The notes beneath the pieces are model-generated. The model was not told the DNA's origin. It saw only the letters and a program-made list of their open reading frames with translations, and did no database searches. From Paragordius varius (lineage: Eukaryota > Nematomorpha): a stretch of 64,000 nucleotides of DNA. Of this stretch, positions 52,875-64,000 are shown piece after piece. Both the position numbers and the translations under genes were made by a program. The stretch's first letter is position 1; each line of letters starts with the position of its first letter. The stretch spans positions 7,688,001 to 7,752,000 of the forward strand of contig OZ176053.1 in NCBI GenBank assembly GCA_964247055.1, read 5' to 3'.

Positions 52875-55800
52875 AGGATTATTCCCATTTTGATCCTTAC
52901 AACATGGCCAAAGATATATACTATAATGTGATTACCTTGGAAGAGGATGATTGCATTTACATGATTAAAGAGTATTTCACAAATCTTAATGCTTCGTTCG
53001 AGGTTAATTTCAAATTATTATATAAAAAATAAAATATTTTTTATTTGTTTAATTTTAATTTTACATTTCACCCAAAATGAAACGTTTATTTCTATCTCGG
53101 TTGACCGGGAAAAATTCATTATTTATACGTATTGTTTTGTTTTTGACAAGTGTATAACTTTTTACACAATTTCAATCTTTCTTCTTTTCTAATGATAGAC
53201 TTGTAGATTCGGGCATCATCTTCCAATGAATTCAGGTAAAACTCCAACCGATTACATTACAACCTTGAATCCGCAAACAATTAACGAAAATTTGTCTTCA
53301 TCCTATCCTACATGGATAACAAACTTAAAATGTAAAATAATAATATTTTAGTTAATATAACATACATCCTTAAATCTTTTTTTCCCCTTTAAAGTTTACT
53401 TATATTTGATAAATTATCACAATTCAGTAATATATTCTCATTTTTAAAGATTGTTTCAATATACGTATTTTTTGTACTCATACCCTTTTCAATTTATTAT
53501 AATTAGGCAACTCATACCTCAAAGCATTAATCCAATCTTATCATACAGTATTCCAACAAAAAATTGGTAATTTAAACAAACATTCTATACTTTTCAAATT
53601 TTTATCATTAAATATATAATTATTTTATTATTTTCGTTACTTATATATATATCCAGCCTTAATTCAAGACGTATATAATAAAATGATGTATCCAAATAAA
53701 TATAAAACCAAAAATATTGGTGATAATAATAATAATAATAATTATTCACCGTCCGGACCACCTTCGAATTCCATGCTTATAAATTCACCTAAACCACCAG
53801 CTTTGACAAATAATCCCAACAACTGTATCCCTCCCCCTTCTACAATGCAATCTGGAACTGCGGCTAACCTGCTTAACCAACATCAAAAATTGCTCAATAA
53901 TTTATGTATGATATTTTTATAAATCATATATATATTGTGTATAAAATAAGTTTTTCTCTAAGATAAGGCGGCGAAAGTTTTATAAAAGCAAACGCCAAAA
54001 GTAAGCCACTGCCAATCATAAAATCAATCATATTTAGTAATCAAATAAAATATACGATTGGGGCTGCGAAATAAATTTGACTATTGTCAGAATCTTTTGA
54101 TTGAGCTAAAAATATTAAATGTGTGAAAAAAAGAATTTGCTTTTTAAGCAAGATTTTTTGAAAAAAACTTGCACATTATTCTAAATGTCATTGTTATATC
54201 ATATCGTCCAATATTGATTTATAACACAAAACTAATGAAGATAATTTCATTTTAGATCCGCAAACCACAGAGGTCCAAAAATTTTGCATTAACCAGCGCA
54301 CGTCATTTATCATATACATAGTGGATCCATGTATAGGACCATATAAAAATGCAGAATGTAACACAAAAACATCCTTTTATCATGATACAAATATATCTGG
54401 TCAATATGATCGTCAAAACCAGCATGGAAACGATAAATTTTGTAAAACAGAATCTGATACCACTGAAAATACAATCCATGTTGAAAGTCCAAAACTCATG
54501 CAAATGTATATGTGTAACATTCTTAGGGCCTTTGATGACGTTTTTCTCAAATCTTCCCTGTTACCTGACACAATCAAAAATCGGATTAGCTTGAAGGTTT
54601 ATATTTGGTTTATATCGCAATGCATCTTTTAAATCTTTTCTATGGATAATATTTATATATGGATTAATTTTTCTTTAGTTTGTTCCAATTCAGTACATTA
54701 CTCAAAGCATGTCCTTTAAAGATCGTAAATTATACGATTTCCTAGCCTTATCTACATACTCTGGCATAATGTATCAACAACCTGTTATAACAAATATACC
54801 CTTCCGTAGTTTTACTGGCTTTGGCCCCGGGATCAATAAAAATGTGATGCGAACAAATAATGTTAAAGTATATCTAACTTATCACATAATTTTACGCATT
54901 ATCTATTTCTCAAAGTTTATCTTTATTTAAATTGATTATTTTATATCTTTTTAGAAATTGTTTGCTACACATAATCAAAAAAACTCAGTTCCAAATACAC
55001 CCAACACCATCAATGTAGGACACAAAAGTAATCCTATACACGCCATAGTAAAATACTATGCACCTCCTTATGTGTTAGCCCTCCCATTTCACGATCAATG
55101 GCAAATGCGGAAACATTTAAATGTTGGTAACAAATCAACCTCCATTCCTCTGGCTTTTAATCCCATACTACCGAACGCTGGGCTTGCTTATCAATCTTCG
55201 GCTACACCGTATATGGACCATCATCATCACCATAGCAACCACAAAGAATTGGGAAATAAATATGGTAACACCAACGCAAACACACTGGCGGGCCATAAAG
55301 TTTCTGAAGAAATTTTGTTTTGTAGTTATTGTTTATCGCATGATCAAACTTGGCTGATTGCAACATTCACGAATGAACGTGGGGCATTGTTGACTACTTC
55401 GCTCATAAACTTACATTGCTCAAATAGGTATGTCATCAGTTTGTATGATTTTTTTATTTAATTTTGCATATAATTATATTTTAGAATATTTGAGCCTGAG
55501 ATAAAATACAAAATTTATTTGTTAAAAAAGTGTACGTTAACATGCTTTTTGCAATGAAATTTATTTTACGTAATATTATATATACATTTATATCTTTTCA
55601 CAATTTAGATTTAAGAAAAAGGAGTTAACGTTTATTCGATCCGTACTTGGGAAACTTTATACGTTTATCATTCAAAATATTATTGCCAAAACTAACCATT
55701 CATGGCGACTTGTGTTTACACGTGTTGGACGATTAGGACATGGTGAATTAATTGGTAGGATAGTATTTAAATGATTTACATATTGATTACTTTAATTTAG

Positions 55801-58800
55801 TCCTTGAAATTATTTGTATTTGTTTTATTAACCCTTTAAATTTATGGTGTGAATAGGTTGGTGTGAACTTTTGAATCACAAACATCTTGCTAAAACCAAT
55901 GAACAATTGATTGAATCATGCCAGGTTTGCAACATGTTTTCCTCTAATCCTCCAAAATCAAGCCTTAAACCAAATAATAAACATCATTTTCCTGTTGACA
56001 ACAACACTCAACACATATCACAAGCGACAAATGCTACCCCATATCATGAAAAATGTTCCAATTGTCCCAAAATTATGAGTGCGTCGCTCATAAGTTTAGC
56101 ATGTAATCGACATTTTCGCGTTTTCCCAGAATCAGTAGCGCCTGAGCTAGATCGCATGGGTCCAAGCAAATACAATCCACTCCATACACCAAGGGATATT
56201 TCTGTCACACATATATTGGTCATCCCTTTATCAGCTTATAGCCAGGTAGAAATTTCATTTTTACTGATCTTAATGTGGTGTAAATAGGGTAACATTTGTT
56301 CGGTTAAAACCGAAAACAACAGATGTTGAATACACATAAAAAATGTAAATGATATAAAACTGTTAAATAAAAAAATATTGCATTAACCGTTTGTGGTTTC
56401 ATTTTCCAAATTTATTCAAAACTATGTAAAAATTCATATATTAACAGACACGTTTACATATATGCTAATTTATTTGAAAAAAAAATATAAAAGATATTTT
56501 TTATTTATATCCCAAAATAATAAAATTACATCGTATAATTTTTAGTCCAATGATACCACGGGAATGGATGAATTTAATTCAAGTGCGAATAATATGCGGC
56601 GACAAGGTACTAGATCTCATGTCGGTGATTACAATAAAAAAACTACAACATATCATAACAATAATAATAAAAGCCATATGGATCAACAACTGCATAATAT
56701 GGAAACTGATCAAGCCCTAGATAGTTTTTATGGGAACAGCAATAATAATCATATAAATTTAAATCCTTCTCTCAACGATTTAAATAATAGCAATTTTATG
56801 AACCTTAACAATGGGGCTAATGGTTGTCCTGATGATTTTGATATACTTGCGGGTAGGTGTTAAAATTTTATTTGGAATTTTTTTATTTTAAATAGTATTA
56901 ATTGGATATTTATCATACTATTTTTCATACCATTAAATTGACGCTTATATGTTAATAATAACAATTAGGAAATCCCTAAAAATTATTTGGAATTGAAATG
57001 TATATAATATATTTTACTCTTTTGAAATTGATAAAAAATATTAATTAAAAGAAAAATTTAATTTTAATTTGTTTTAGGTGTTATGGGGGCTTTGGATAGC
57101 ATAGAAGCCGCCGAAAAGGAAGAAAATAACGCTAATAGGCAACAACAATTTAATTCTCAAAATAACGATGCTTCACATCTTCAAAACACCAATAATGATA
57201 ATCAGCAATTTTTCAAGAATTCGGGTGGTTTTAATTCCTTTTCCAACAACCAATCAGATCCATATGGACTAAACCAAAATCACATAGATGGTAAATATTT
57301 GAATGTTTATCGAAAAAAAGGGTTGAAAATTAAATTAGCTATCTCTGAATAGATAAGTTTAGTTTTGTCATTATTTATTGTTTGGTTAACTTTAATTTGA
57401 ATTCATCATTGTATTATCATTTTTTATATGGTAAACGAGTCCATAATAAATTTGATACACTCATGCCTGCATTAATGCACCTTTCCGATTTTAGAATAGG
57501 GCCCTACTTTTTAAGCTAACATTTTACACTGAGTAGTCCCTTCAAAAATATGGTTTTTAAGCATATTAAAGCCCTCATAAATAAAATGAGAACTAAAATA
57601 TTTTTTACTAATTTCATAAATTCATGCATGTAGGTAATATGATGTCTACAAATCAATCTATAACAACAAACAACAACAATGGTGGTGTTAATAAATCAAT
57701 GGAAATCGAAGACGATGATCTTTTACTCTTGAAGGCATTCAATGATTTACCTATTGATCAATTCCTTATGATGGATATGGACGAGGTTATAAATGAAGTT
57801 ACCGCAGGCACGGTTGGATTAACCAATAATAATAACAACATTAAAACTAATTTTAATAACAATACGTCTGATGATATAAATGCTTTCAATGAACCATCTA
57901 ATAATAATGTGATTGGTGCAAACAATATGTTGTACAATAACATAAATGCCAATTATATGGGTAATGAAGCACGATCTGACATGGATAGAAGTCTTCCAAC
58001 AAATTATTTTGGCAATGAAACATATCAACAAAACTTGAATCAAACCCATATACCAACGCAACAAAATGCCGCTTATCAACAGTTTGATAATCATGGAGTA
58101 CAAAATAAATTAAAGGTATGGTTTTTTTACATGGAACCTGGTTTTGTTCTAATACATTTATTTCCCTTTTTTAAATAAATTACATACATATTAATATCAT
58201 GAAATAGGAGAATTTAAATACGGGAAACGAAGAAATATATCTGCAATATAATAATCCAGCCAAACACGCAATACAAAGTGCAAAAGGTACACTTTTTACC
58301 GATCATAATATCAACAAATATATATAAAAAACTAATTAAATATATATTTTATTTTAGAATACGACAATTTAATGGCTGGTAACCGAGCTCTGTCCCTTAC
58401 TCGCGTAGATAATACATTCGCTGCTAATATTCCCACAACCTGTGCAGACATTTTAGTTTCTATCCTTCAACAACAACCCTTAGCCCTCGGATACTACATA
58501 TCAACAGTACATTTTTATACAAATTTACATTCCTTATTAAAGCCGAATCATTTTAAGCTTGTTGTCATTTTTCGTCGCATATAATAGCCCTTTCGAAAAT
58601 TTAATATGTAAATAAGGTAAGATAATGAGATTTCATAAAAACAGATTGATTTTACTAAAACTTGATATCTATTCAGAAAAAAAACCTAGTCTTTCTATTT
58701 ACAAAAGCGGTCCGATTTCGATGATAATAATTGAATTTAATAAAAAATGATTATTCGGAATCGACTAATTTAGTATACCCTTTTACATTATTGCCAGCAT

Positions 58801-59420
58801 GTATAATTTTGGAAAATAATTTAATATTAATTTTTTTTTCATTTTTACAATGTAGGCTCCTTTCAATCACTATGTACCTGATTGGTTCGCACAAGATTGG
58901 GATCAAACTTTAACCTCTTTTATGAACGTATGTTTTTAAATTCTTGATTCGCAATTTTTTGATAACCGTTTTTTACCCATAAAACTTTACTATAACTTTT
59001 CTCCAAATTGATCGGCATTTTAAATTTATAAATAGGCATCACTTCATTTAAATATAACACTTCAAACTGGAAATCCTTTGGCCCAAAATTTTCTGGAAAC
59101 TGTTATGTTTTCATCCAGTGAAAAAGACAAAACTCATCCATTAGATTCCACCCAAACTACTATTATCCTAAGGTAACAAATAATCTAAATAAAATATAAA
59201 ATTAAAATTTACTATCATATTGATTTATTTCTTAACAACTACCATTTATAAACGTATTTTCATTAGATTTATCCTTGATTCATTTAATCAACTTTCATGG
59301 CTAATCATTGATCCATTTAAACGGGATCGACATTCAAGTTTGCCCATTCACATACAAATCCTATTCAATATTTATCAAATACTTATGACATTTTCTAACA
59401 ACGGTGATTCAAACACTTAA
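39653..59420 (+). CDS. MED13: Mediator complex subunit 13, 42 exons, about 3310 aa
   Basis: Large subunit of the CDK8 kinase module, linking it to core Mediator. Exons: 39653-39724, 39933-40273, 40749-40837, 41520-41604, 41758-41865, 41938-42203, 42482-42772, 42940-43471, 43608-43742, 44326-~44800, ~44990-45151, 46637-46741, 47046-47401, 47493-47542, 47658-47780, 47874-48018, 48505-48677, 48976-49662, 49731-49873, 50181-50641, 50717-51013, 51089-51199, 51294-51809, 52100-52525, 52649-52746, 52877-53002, 53199-53331, 53507-53566, 53657-53905, 54256-54596, 54679-54867, 54955-55427, 55609-55754, 55857-56245, 56546-56852, 57078-57290, 57634-58115, 58208-58286, 58358-58506, 58856-58927, 59036-59172, 59267-59420. 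The start is chosen because [18 protein letters not shown] then [15 protein letters not shown] parallels the human N-terminus. Further anchors: [70 protein letters not shown]. The MID/PIWI-like region is near FIIYIVDP. Asn-rich inserts make it longer than human MED13 (about 2170 aa). Only the exon 10/11 junction is unsettled (44795 or 44805 to 44995 or 44987). Confidence 0.95.
43963..44250. mobile_element. MITE with TATACCATTT termini, copy 2, in MED13 intron 9
   Basis: Starts TATACCATTTACAATTCAAA and ends TGAACTCTATTTGATATA, with the CACCCT/AGGGTG subterminal motifs seen in the IFT88 copy (5144-5459). The interior shares ATAACTCATTAT and its complement. It is more decayed than copy 1. Confidence 0.7.
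45360..46541. mobile_element. Second copy of the fold-back hAT family, in MED13 intron 11
   Basis: The right end is GCAGGTCACCCT, as in the 34.5-kb element. The part 45570-45800 is an inverted copy of 46000-46170: AATGTAATCCAAAAAAATGA and ATCATTAAATTGTACCGTCT have complements in the second half. The forward half also matches the 35.7-36.5 kb transposase region (TTGGTTAGCTCTTCTGCCAG; AGTAAATCAAGTGTGGACAT). The left terminus was not found, so 45360 is approximate. The intron is 1485 nt and its flanking exons splice in phase. Confidence 0.7.
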
Positions 59421-60350
59421 TGTATAAAAGCATGAATGTCATGATACGATAAATGAGTCCTGCGTAGCATTGTATTGGTCATGAATTTTTTCGGTAAAAG
59501 TCAAGATTACTGACTGTGAAGGAATCGGGCATAAATAACATTTTTTCATGCACAATGCAATTTAAACGTTCCAAACATCCATCCTCTTTCATTTTTACAT
59601 AATTTTTGGTTTTTGATTTGTTTGGATTTCCACATTATGTTTATAACCCAAAGGTCTTTCTAGTTTTATCTAACTGTCATTATGATGAAACTCCTTACAA
59701 AATTATTTATTTTGTTATAGTGTATATTTTTTGTGATTTTCACGCCAACACTGTTCGATAATCGTTATTACTATATAAAATATGTCATTAGCAATGAAGT
59801 AATCTATCGATGCGTCAATTATTTTTCTTCTTCCTCAGTTTGTTTACTTTTGGGCTCAATTAATTTTGGATATATTTATACTAGTAAACACAAAATAACC
59901 GCGTATTAACATTGGCTTGATATTGTGATTGGTTTATTGATTGTATTGTTAAAAAAAATTGGAATTTAAAATATTTATCATTTTAATATCCCTACCATTA
60001 CTACTACCTTACAACCTTATTTTTATTTTTAGCCCATCATTAAATAAAGTTATCTAATAATAATATAATGAGTAGCACAAACATAATAGCTGGACAATTT
60101 ATAACATATTAATTATACTTTATTTATTTTTCACAATTTAGCATATTTATTATTATTTGAATAAATGTATTTTTCTCATCAATATTGGAGGATTAACGTA
60201 TTATATTTCACGTTTTTTCACCACGTAACCCTTAAATTATATTCTCAATATATATTACTCTATTTCCATATCATATCCCTATTATTTATACATATAATTA
60301 TAAATATTCCATAATAAATATAAAATATGAAATAATTATATATATACATA
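59421..60350. other. MED13 3' flank / intergenic, nothing recognised
   Basis: AT-rich and non-coding. The MED13 3' UTR and polyadenylation site must begin here, but several AATAAA-like sequences make a specific call unsafe. Confidence 0.35.
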
Positions 60351-60539
60351 GTAGTGAGTCAAAATTCGATGTCCGTTTTTGGAGATACAAAATTTTTTAG
60401 ATAGAGTGAATGATAATTAAAAGAATTAAATTGCCAAAACATACAAGCGGTATATATTAATTCGATACACTAACACACATATATATATACCAATTGTAAT
60501 ACCTTATCTGGCTTTTGATAAGAAATACATATTTATTTT

Positions 60540-61265
60540 ATTCAAAATATTGTCCATCGGTTTCTACTAATTTCGACAATCTTTCAAGTAATATATGAAT
60601 GCCATGCTAGAAATACTAATTGTCTTTTGAGGCAAACCATTCTTTAAGCCATTTTGTCTAGTTTTCGAAAGAATAGAAAGGCTGCCCTGCGCCCATATGC
60701 CCCATTGATACAAAGATATAATAGTCTGATGGCGCCAGGTCTGGCGGATGCGGAAAATTATCCTCCAAGCGATTTAAATTTCTCATTAAAGGTTTTGTTT
60801 TGTGAGAAAGGGCAGTCATATAGAAAAATCGATTTGGAATGTCTTCCTGCCCATTCCGGTCGATTTAAATTAATGATTTTTGACGATACTGTTGTCTAAC
60901 GGTTTCACCAGGCATTATATATACACAAAGCCGTTCTGGTTCTTTAACAGAGCATGGTTTTCTGCTAAAGCGATTGCCTTTGTGATGATTAAGGCTTGGC
61001 AACCTCAAAGCCACTTTCCCGATTATTTACAAAATAAAGCTACTTCTCATCACCTACTATTAAATGCACAAATACATTTCTTGTTGCTGAAGCATGTTCT
61101 TATATGTCAATTAGCGATTTTCGATTTGATATTCTTTTAAATCGTAAGAGACTACTCTATCAAGCTTACTTGTCTTCCCCATTTTTCATAGACCTATACT
61201 GATTATTTTTTATATAACATGTAAAATGCTTCTTCCAATTTTTATTGAGTCTGAATCGGATTATG
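60540..61265 (-). pseudogene. mariner transposase remnant, C-terminal two thirds
   Basis: Minus-strand reading gives MGKTSKLDRVVSYDLKEYQI, VVGDEK (first Asp), PEWAGRHSK, SIFLYDCPF (second Asp region, normally HDNA), PDLAPSDYYIF (third Asp of DD34D), WLKEWFASKDN, GIHILLERLSKLVETDGQYF. Several stops and the changed catalytic block show it is dead. Its N-terminal part is not joined at 61265; a mariner N-terminus lies nearby on the other strand. A possible 3' terminus is near 60355 (TAGTGAGTCAAAATTC). Confidence 0.8.
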
Positions 61266-61293
61266 ATCCGATATTCGAGTTGTGTTATACTAG

Positions 61294-61457
61294 AAGATTG
61301 TGTAGTGGAATATATGGGAAAAATCGTCATTCAATAATTGTGTTTTTTTGCAAAATAATATCCTAATATTACGCTGATAATGGTTAAAACTTACTTTTGT
61401 TTCTTGTTTTGATATTTATTATCAAAAATAAAACCGTTTTTATTGACTGGGAAAACG
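61294..61457 (+). repeat. 164-bp direct repeat, copy 1
   Basis: Starts AGATTGTGTAGTGGAATATA and runs to the first 21-bp satellite unit. It is nearly identical to 63733-63896. The two copies flank the mariner N-terminal piece and the DD34E element. Confidence 0.85.
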
Positions 61458-61612
61458 TTTCGATTCACTGGGAAAACGTTTCAATTGACTGGGAAAACGT
61501 TTCAATTGACTGGGAAAACGTTTTTATTGACTGGGAAAACGTTTCGATTGACTGGGAAAATGTTTCGATTGACTGGGAAAACGTTTATTTAGACTGGGAA
61601 ATGGTATATATA
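61434..61612 (+). repeat. 21-bp satellite array, forward (about 8 units)
   Basis: Unit ATTGACTGGGAAAACGTTTCG with small changes; it happens to be open as VSIDWEN repeats in one frame, but there is no reason to think it is a gene. The last units are degenerate (TTTAGACTGGGAAATGG). Confidence 0.85.
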
Positions 61613-61779
61613 TATATATTATGCGTGGTCGGTAAGTCAGGATCGGTTTAGCCAAGACAAGACGCCATCGAATACGCAGCCATTTATTTGATATATGTAG
61701 ACCCTTATTTTGTTCATCTGACATTAAATGGCAAACACGCACAGTTGAGTCCGCAAAAACTAGCGTCATATTTTTATCA

Positions 61780-61960
61780 CTTAATGATTATGTCGAATTT
61801 TGTGCATGAAAAAGAACATTTGCGGCACGCATTGGTTTTGTTTTATATAAATTTATGTTATCTTTTGCCGGTAAATGCATATGGCGAACACAATATGTAA
61901 ACATGGCTTACGATTTTAAATGTATTATTCGGATCACCTGATGTGAAATAACTTAACCGA
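61780..61960 (+). pseudogene. mariner transposase N-terminal fragment
   Basis: Plus-strand reading SNFVHEKEHLRHALVLFYIN, then NAYGEHNM, matches the start of mariner transposases (usually FVPEKEHLR..LLFCF and then a YGEHALS helix-turn-helix). It is in the opposite orientation to the C-terminal remnant at 60540-61265 and breaks off after about 50 residues. Confidence 0.65.
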
Positions 61961-62562
61961 AAACATTTTTAATTTTAAAAGCTTAGATGAGTATTTGATG
62001 GTTTTTGAGATATTTTTAGAAAATTAATAATTTATTTTATCAATCGTTCGCATTAATATTCGGGGCTAACCTAAAATATCTCAAGTTTCGGATTGAATTA
62101 TAAATTTTAAATGTGTTTTCAACTCTTTACAATCAAAAAGGAAACCTTTCAACTTTGTGATCAAAATACTGTTAAAAAATAATTTTACGATGGAAAAGTT
62201 GATTTAAATGAAAAAATTTATTGGATAAAATACAAATACATAATATTATGGTACGCAAGTTTATGTTAATTTGAGATGTATAAGTATGAAATTTTAATGT
62301 TAAAGGGCTAACCTAAAATGCAAATGGTATATAATCTGATTACTTATATACAATGCAGCGATTAAATTTTAGATAACGAGTTGTTAACCTTTACTGTGAC
62401 TATCTGGTGTGCAATATTGTAATTAAAAATATTATACCATTATTTTCTCGTTTGCTTTTAATTTATTGGATAAAAACCTTACGTTGAGATATCAATAATT
62501 TTTTATTTTGCATACATCAAATTATCTATATAAGGATCATTTTATTTAATAATATTTTAGTA
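61961..62562. other. AT-rich stretch with a duplicated GGGCTAACCTAAAAT motif
   Basis: GGGCTAACCTAAAAT occurs near 62061 and again near 62303 in the same orientation. They may be transposon end fragments (complement ATTTTAGGTTAGCCC). Otherwise nothing is recognised. Confidence 0.35.
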
Positions 62563-63589
62563 ATGTCAGAAACAGGAGTCAAGAAAAAATTAGTTATATC
62601 TCAACAAGATAGGAAGCGATTAGTAAAACGAGTTTTTTTGATGGAGAATGGACTGTGGATGTATCAAAGGATTTATATATAAACTATAATACTGTTGGTC
62701 AAATTATGTATAAAATTTAAAAAAACAATAGTTCAGAAATTCTAACTCGTGGAGGCACTAAAAACAAAAAAATAACGGAAGATATTATGCATTTCATAGA
62801 AAATAAACTAACTTATCAGCCGTCATTATCAATTAACCAGTTAAAAAAAAATTTAGAAGATGCGAAAAAATAAAATTATCTAAATCCACTATAGAACGAA
62901 TAATTAAATCTTTAAAAATAACTTTGAAGTTAGCCCATCATCTTAATGAAAAAGTCAATGATCTTCAAATAATAGATTTATGGAAAAAATACGCAATATG
63001 GTTTTCACAATCTTTCTCCGATGACTTAATAAATATTATTTATTTGGATGAATGCGGTTATAATAAACATATTAGAAGAAGCCAAGGTCGATCCAAAAGT
63101 GGCACGAGAGCCAATATTTTGGTGCCTAGCGTAAAAGGCAGAAATATCACTTTTATTGGAACTCTGTCATTACGAGGTATGGTTTATTGCGAAATAGAAA
63201 GCCAAAGAACAGTCAATTCCCAACGCTTTACAAGTTTTTTTGATGGACTTTGTGAATATTTAAAGCGGGACGATATTAAATATCATTTTATTATGGACAA
63301 TGCACGGATTCATAAAAAAATGAATTAAAAGGTAGAGACGATTTAAACAAATACAAAATTGATTTTTTGTCCCCGTACAGTTATTCCTTTTACCCAATTG
63401 AAATGATTTTCAAAAATAAAAAATTTTGTCCGACAAAATATTATATTAAATAATATGAATGCGAATGTGGAATTAGTGAATCTGATAAAATTGGCAGCGG
63501 GCTCCATAACATCGGAGGATAGCAGAAATTATTTTGAAAAGATAATGACAAATATGGTAAAGGCGGCAGCCGGTTTACCTTTTATGTAA
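62563..63589 (+). pseudogene. IS630/Tc1-mariner superfamily transposase, DD34E type, nearly complete but frameshifted
   Basis: Starts MSETGVKKKLVISQQDRKRL (helix-turn-helix region, which contains stops), then a continuous stretch from about 62924. Catalytic blocks: IYLDECGYNKH (first D), GRSKSGTRAN, VKGRNITFIGTLSLRGMVYC, FIMDNARIHK (second D), FLSPYSYSFYPIEMIF (E). With one base missing in the A-run after ARIHK allowed for, 34 residues lie between the second D and the E. The C-terminus reads LVNLIKLAAGSITSEDSRNY, and a stop lies at 63587. Terminal inverted repeats were not identified. The small number of lesions after 62924 suggests fairly recent activity. Confidence 0.8.
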
Positions 63590-63732
63590 TCTTTTTATAA
63601 GATATACAATAAATTAAAATCATTTTTTAATATATGATCTCAATTTGTCTCTATAATAAAATCAAACAATGATTGATATATTCAGGTATATTTGTACAGT
63701 AATAGTTTAACTTTTTAAAATAAGTCATTAAA

Positions 63733-63896
63733 GATTGTGTAGTTGAATATATGGGAAAAATTGTCATTCAATAATTGTTTTTTTTGCAAAATAATATCCT
63801 AATATTACGCTGATAATGGTTAAAAGTTACTTTTGTTTCTTGTTTTGATATTTATTATCAAAAATAAAACCGTTTTTATTGACTGGGAAAACGTTT
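63733..63896 (+). repeat. 164-bp direct repeat, copy 2
   Basis: Near-identical to 61294-61457, including TTGCAAAATAATATCCTAAT and GTTTCTTGTTTTGATATTTA. It ends in one forward satellite unit and then meets an inverted array. Confidence 0.85.
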
Positions 63897-64000
63897 TTTT
63901 CCCAGTCTAAATAAACGTTTTCCCAGTCAATCGAAACATTTTCCCAGTCAATCGAAACGTTTTCCCAGTCAATCGAAACGTTTTCCCAGTCAATCGAAAC
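63897..64000 (-). repeat. 21-bp satellite array, inverted, running off the window
   Basis: Reverse complement of the last units of the 61434-61612 array: it begins CCCAGTCTAAATAAACG, the complement of the degenerate final unit there, and preserves the single AAAATG variant unit. At least five units are inside the window. Confidence 0.85.

Noticed and set aside
57758-58103. Minus-strand hydrophobic open frames opposite MED13 exon 37
   Set aside because: They are the complement of Asn/Asp-rich coding sequence, which always looks hydrophobic on the other strand.
61441-61612. Open frame of repeated VSIDWEN as a repeat protein
   Set aside because: It follows from the 21-bp satellite unit being a multiple of three and lacking stops; the adjacent inverted array has the same sequence, and there is no start context or conserved domain.
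61434-64000. Satellite as primer contamination, because GTTTTCCCAGTCA resembles a universal sequencing primer
   Set aside because: Thirteen bases match, but the units are a regular 21-mer with heritable variants and are embedded in host repeats; an artefact remains possible only for the inverted turn.

Overview
Eukaryotic, metazoan-type, strongly AT-rich DNA. It holds five intron-containing host genes and a dense, mostly dead nest of transposable elements. All five genes read as conserved animal proteins: a HIG1-domain mitochondrial protein, mitochondrial tyrosyl-tRNA synthetase (YARS2), the ciliary transport protein IFT88, the endosomal FYVE protein ANKFY1 (Rabankyrin-5), and the Mediator kinase-module subunit MED13. 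I rebuilt each gene exon by exon. Every rebuilt coding sequence is a whole number of codons with matching phase at each junction; a single MED13 junction remains ambiguous. The retained IFT88 implies a ciliated lineage, which argues against myxozoans. Sixteen introns are only 21-33 nt long. Such ultra-short introns have been described in dicyemid mesozoans, so a dicyemid (or perhaps orthonectid) is my best guess for the host, but the window does not settle it.

Layout. 0.2-17.5 kb is gene-dense. HIG1 (-) and YARS2 (+) diverge from a gap of 30 bp between start codons. YARS2 converges on IFT88 (-) with 118 bp between stop codons. ANKFY1 (-) follows after a 1.75-kb gap that carries a small hAT element with a palindromic MITE inside it. 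17.6-38.1 kb is a transposon nest: LINE fragments, a 0.5-kb repeat in two inverted copies, a dead Charlie-like hAT element, three copies of a Helitron-like family made of internal tandem repeats (two of them tail to tail as a giant inverted repeat), a fold-back hAT element and a small hAT MITE. 39.65-59.42 kb is MED13 (42 exons), with a second fold-back hAT copy and a MITE in its introns. 60.5-64.0 kb is a second transposon cluster: mariner pieces, an IS630/Tc1-type DD34E transposase, and 21-bp satellite arrays in opposite orientations.

Functional links. HIG1 and YARS2 both serve mitochondria (respiratory complex assembly and organellar translation) and share one tiny promoter, so they are probably co-expressed. 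IFT88, ANKFY1 and MED13 are unrelated housekeeping genes. Ultra-short introns occur in the four left-hand genes, but MED13 has none; its smallest intron is about 68 nt. I saw no tRNA, rRNA, CRISPR array, LTR element or other virus-like element.
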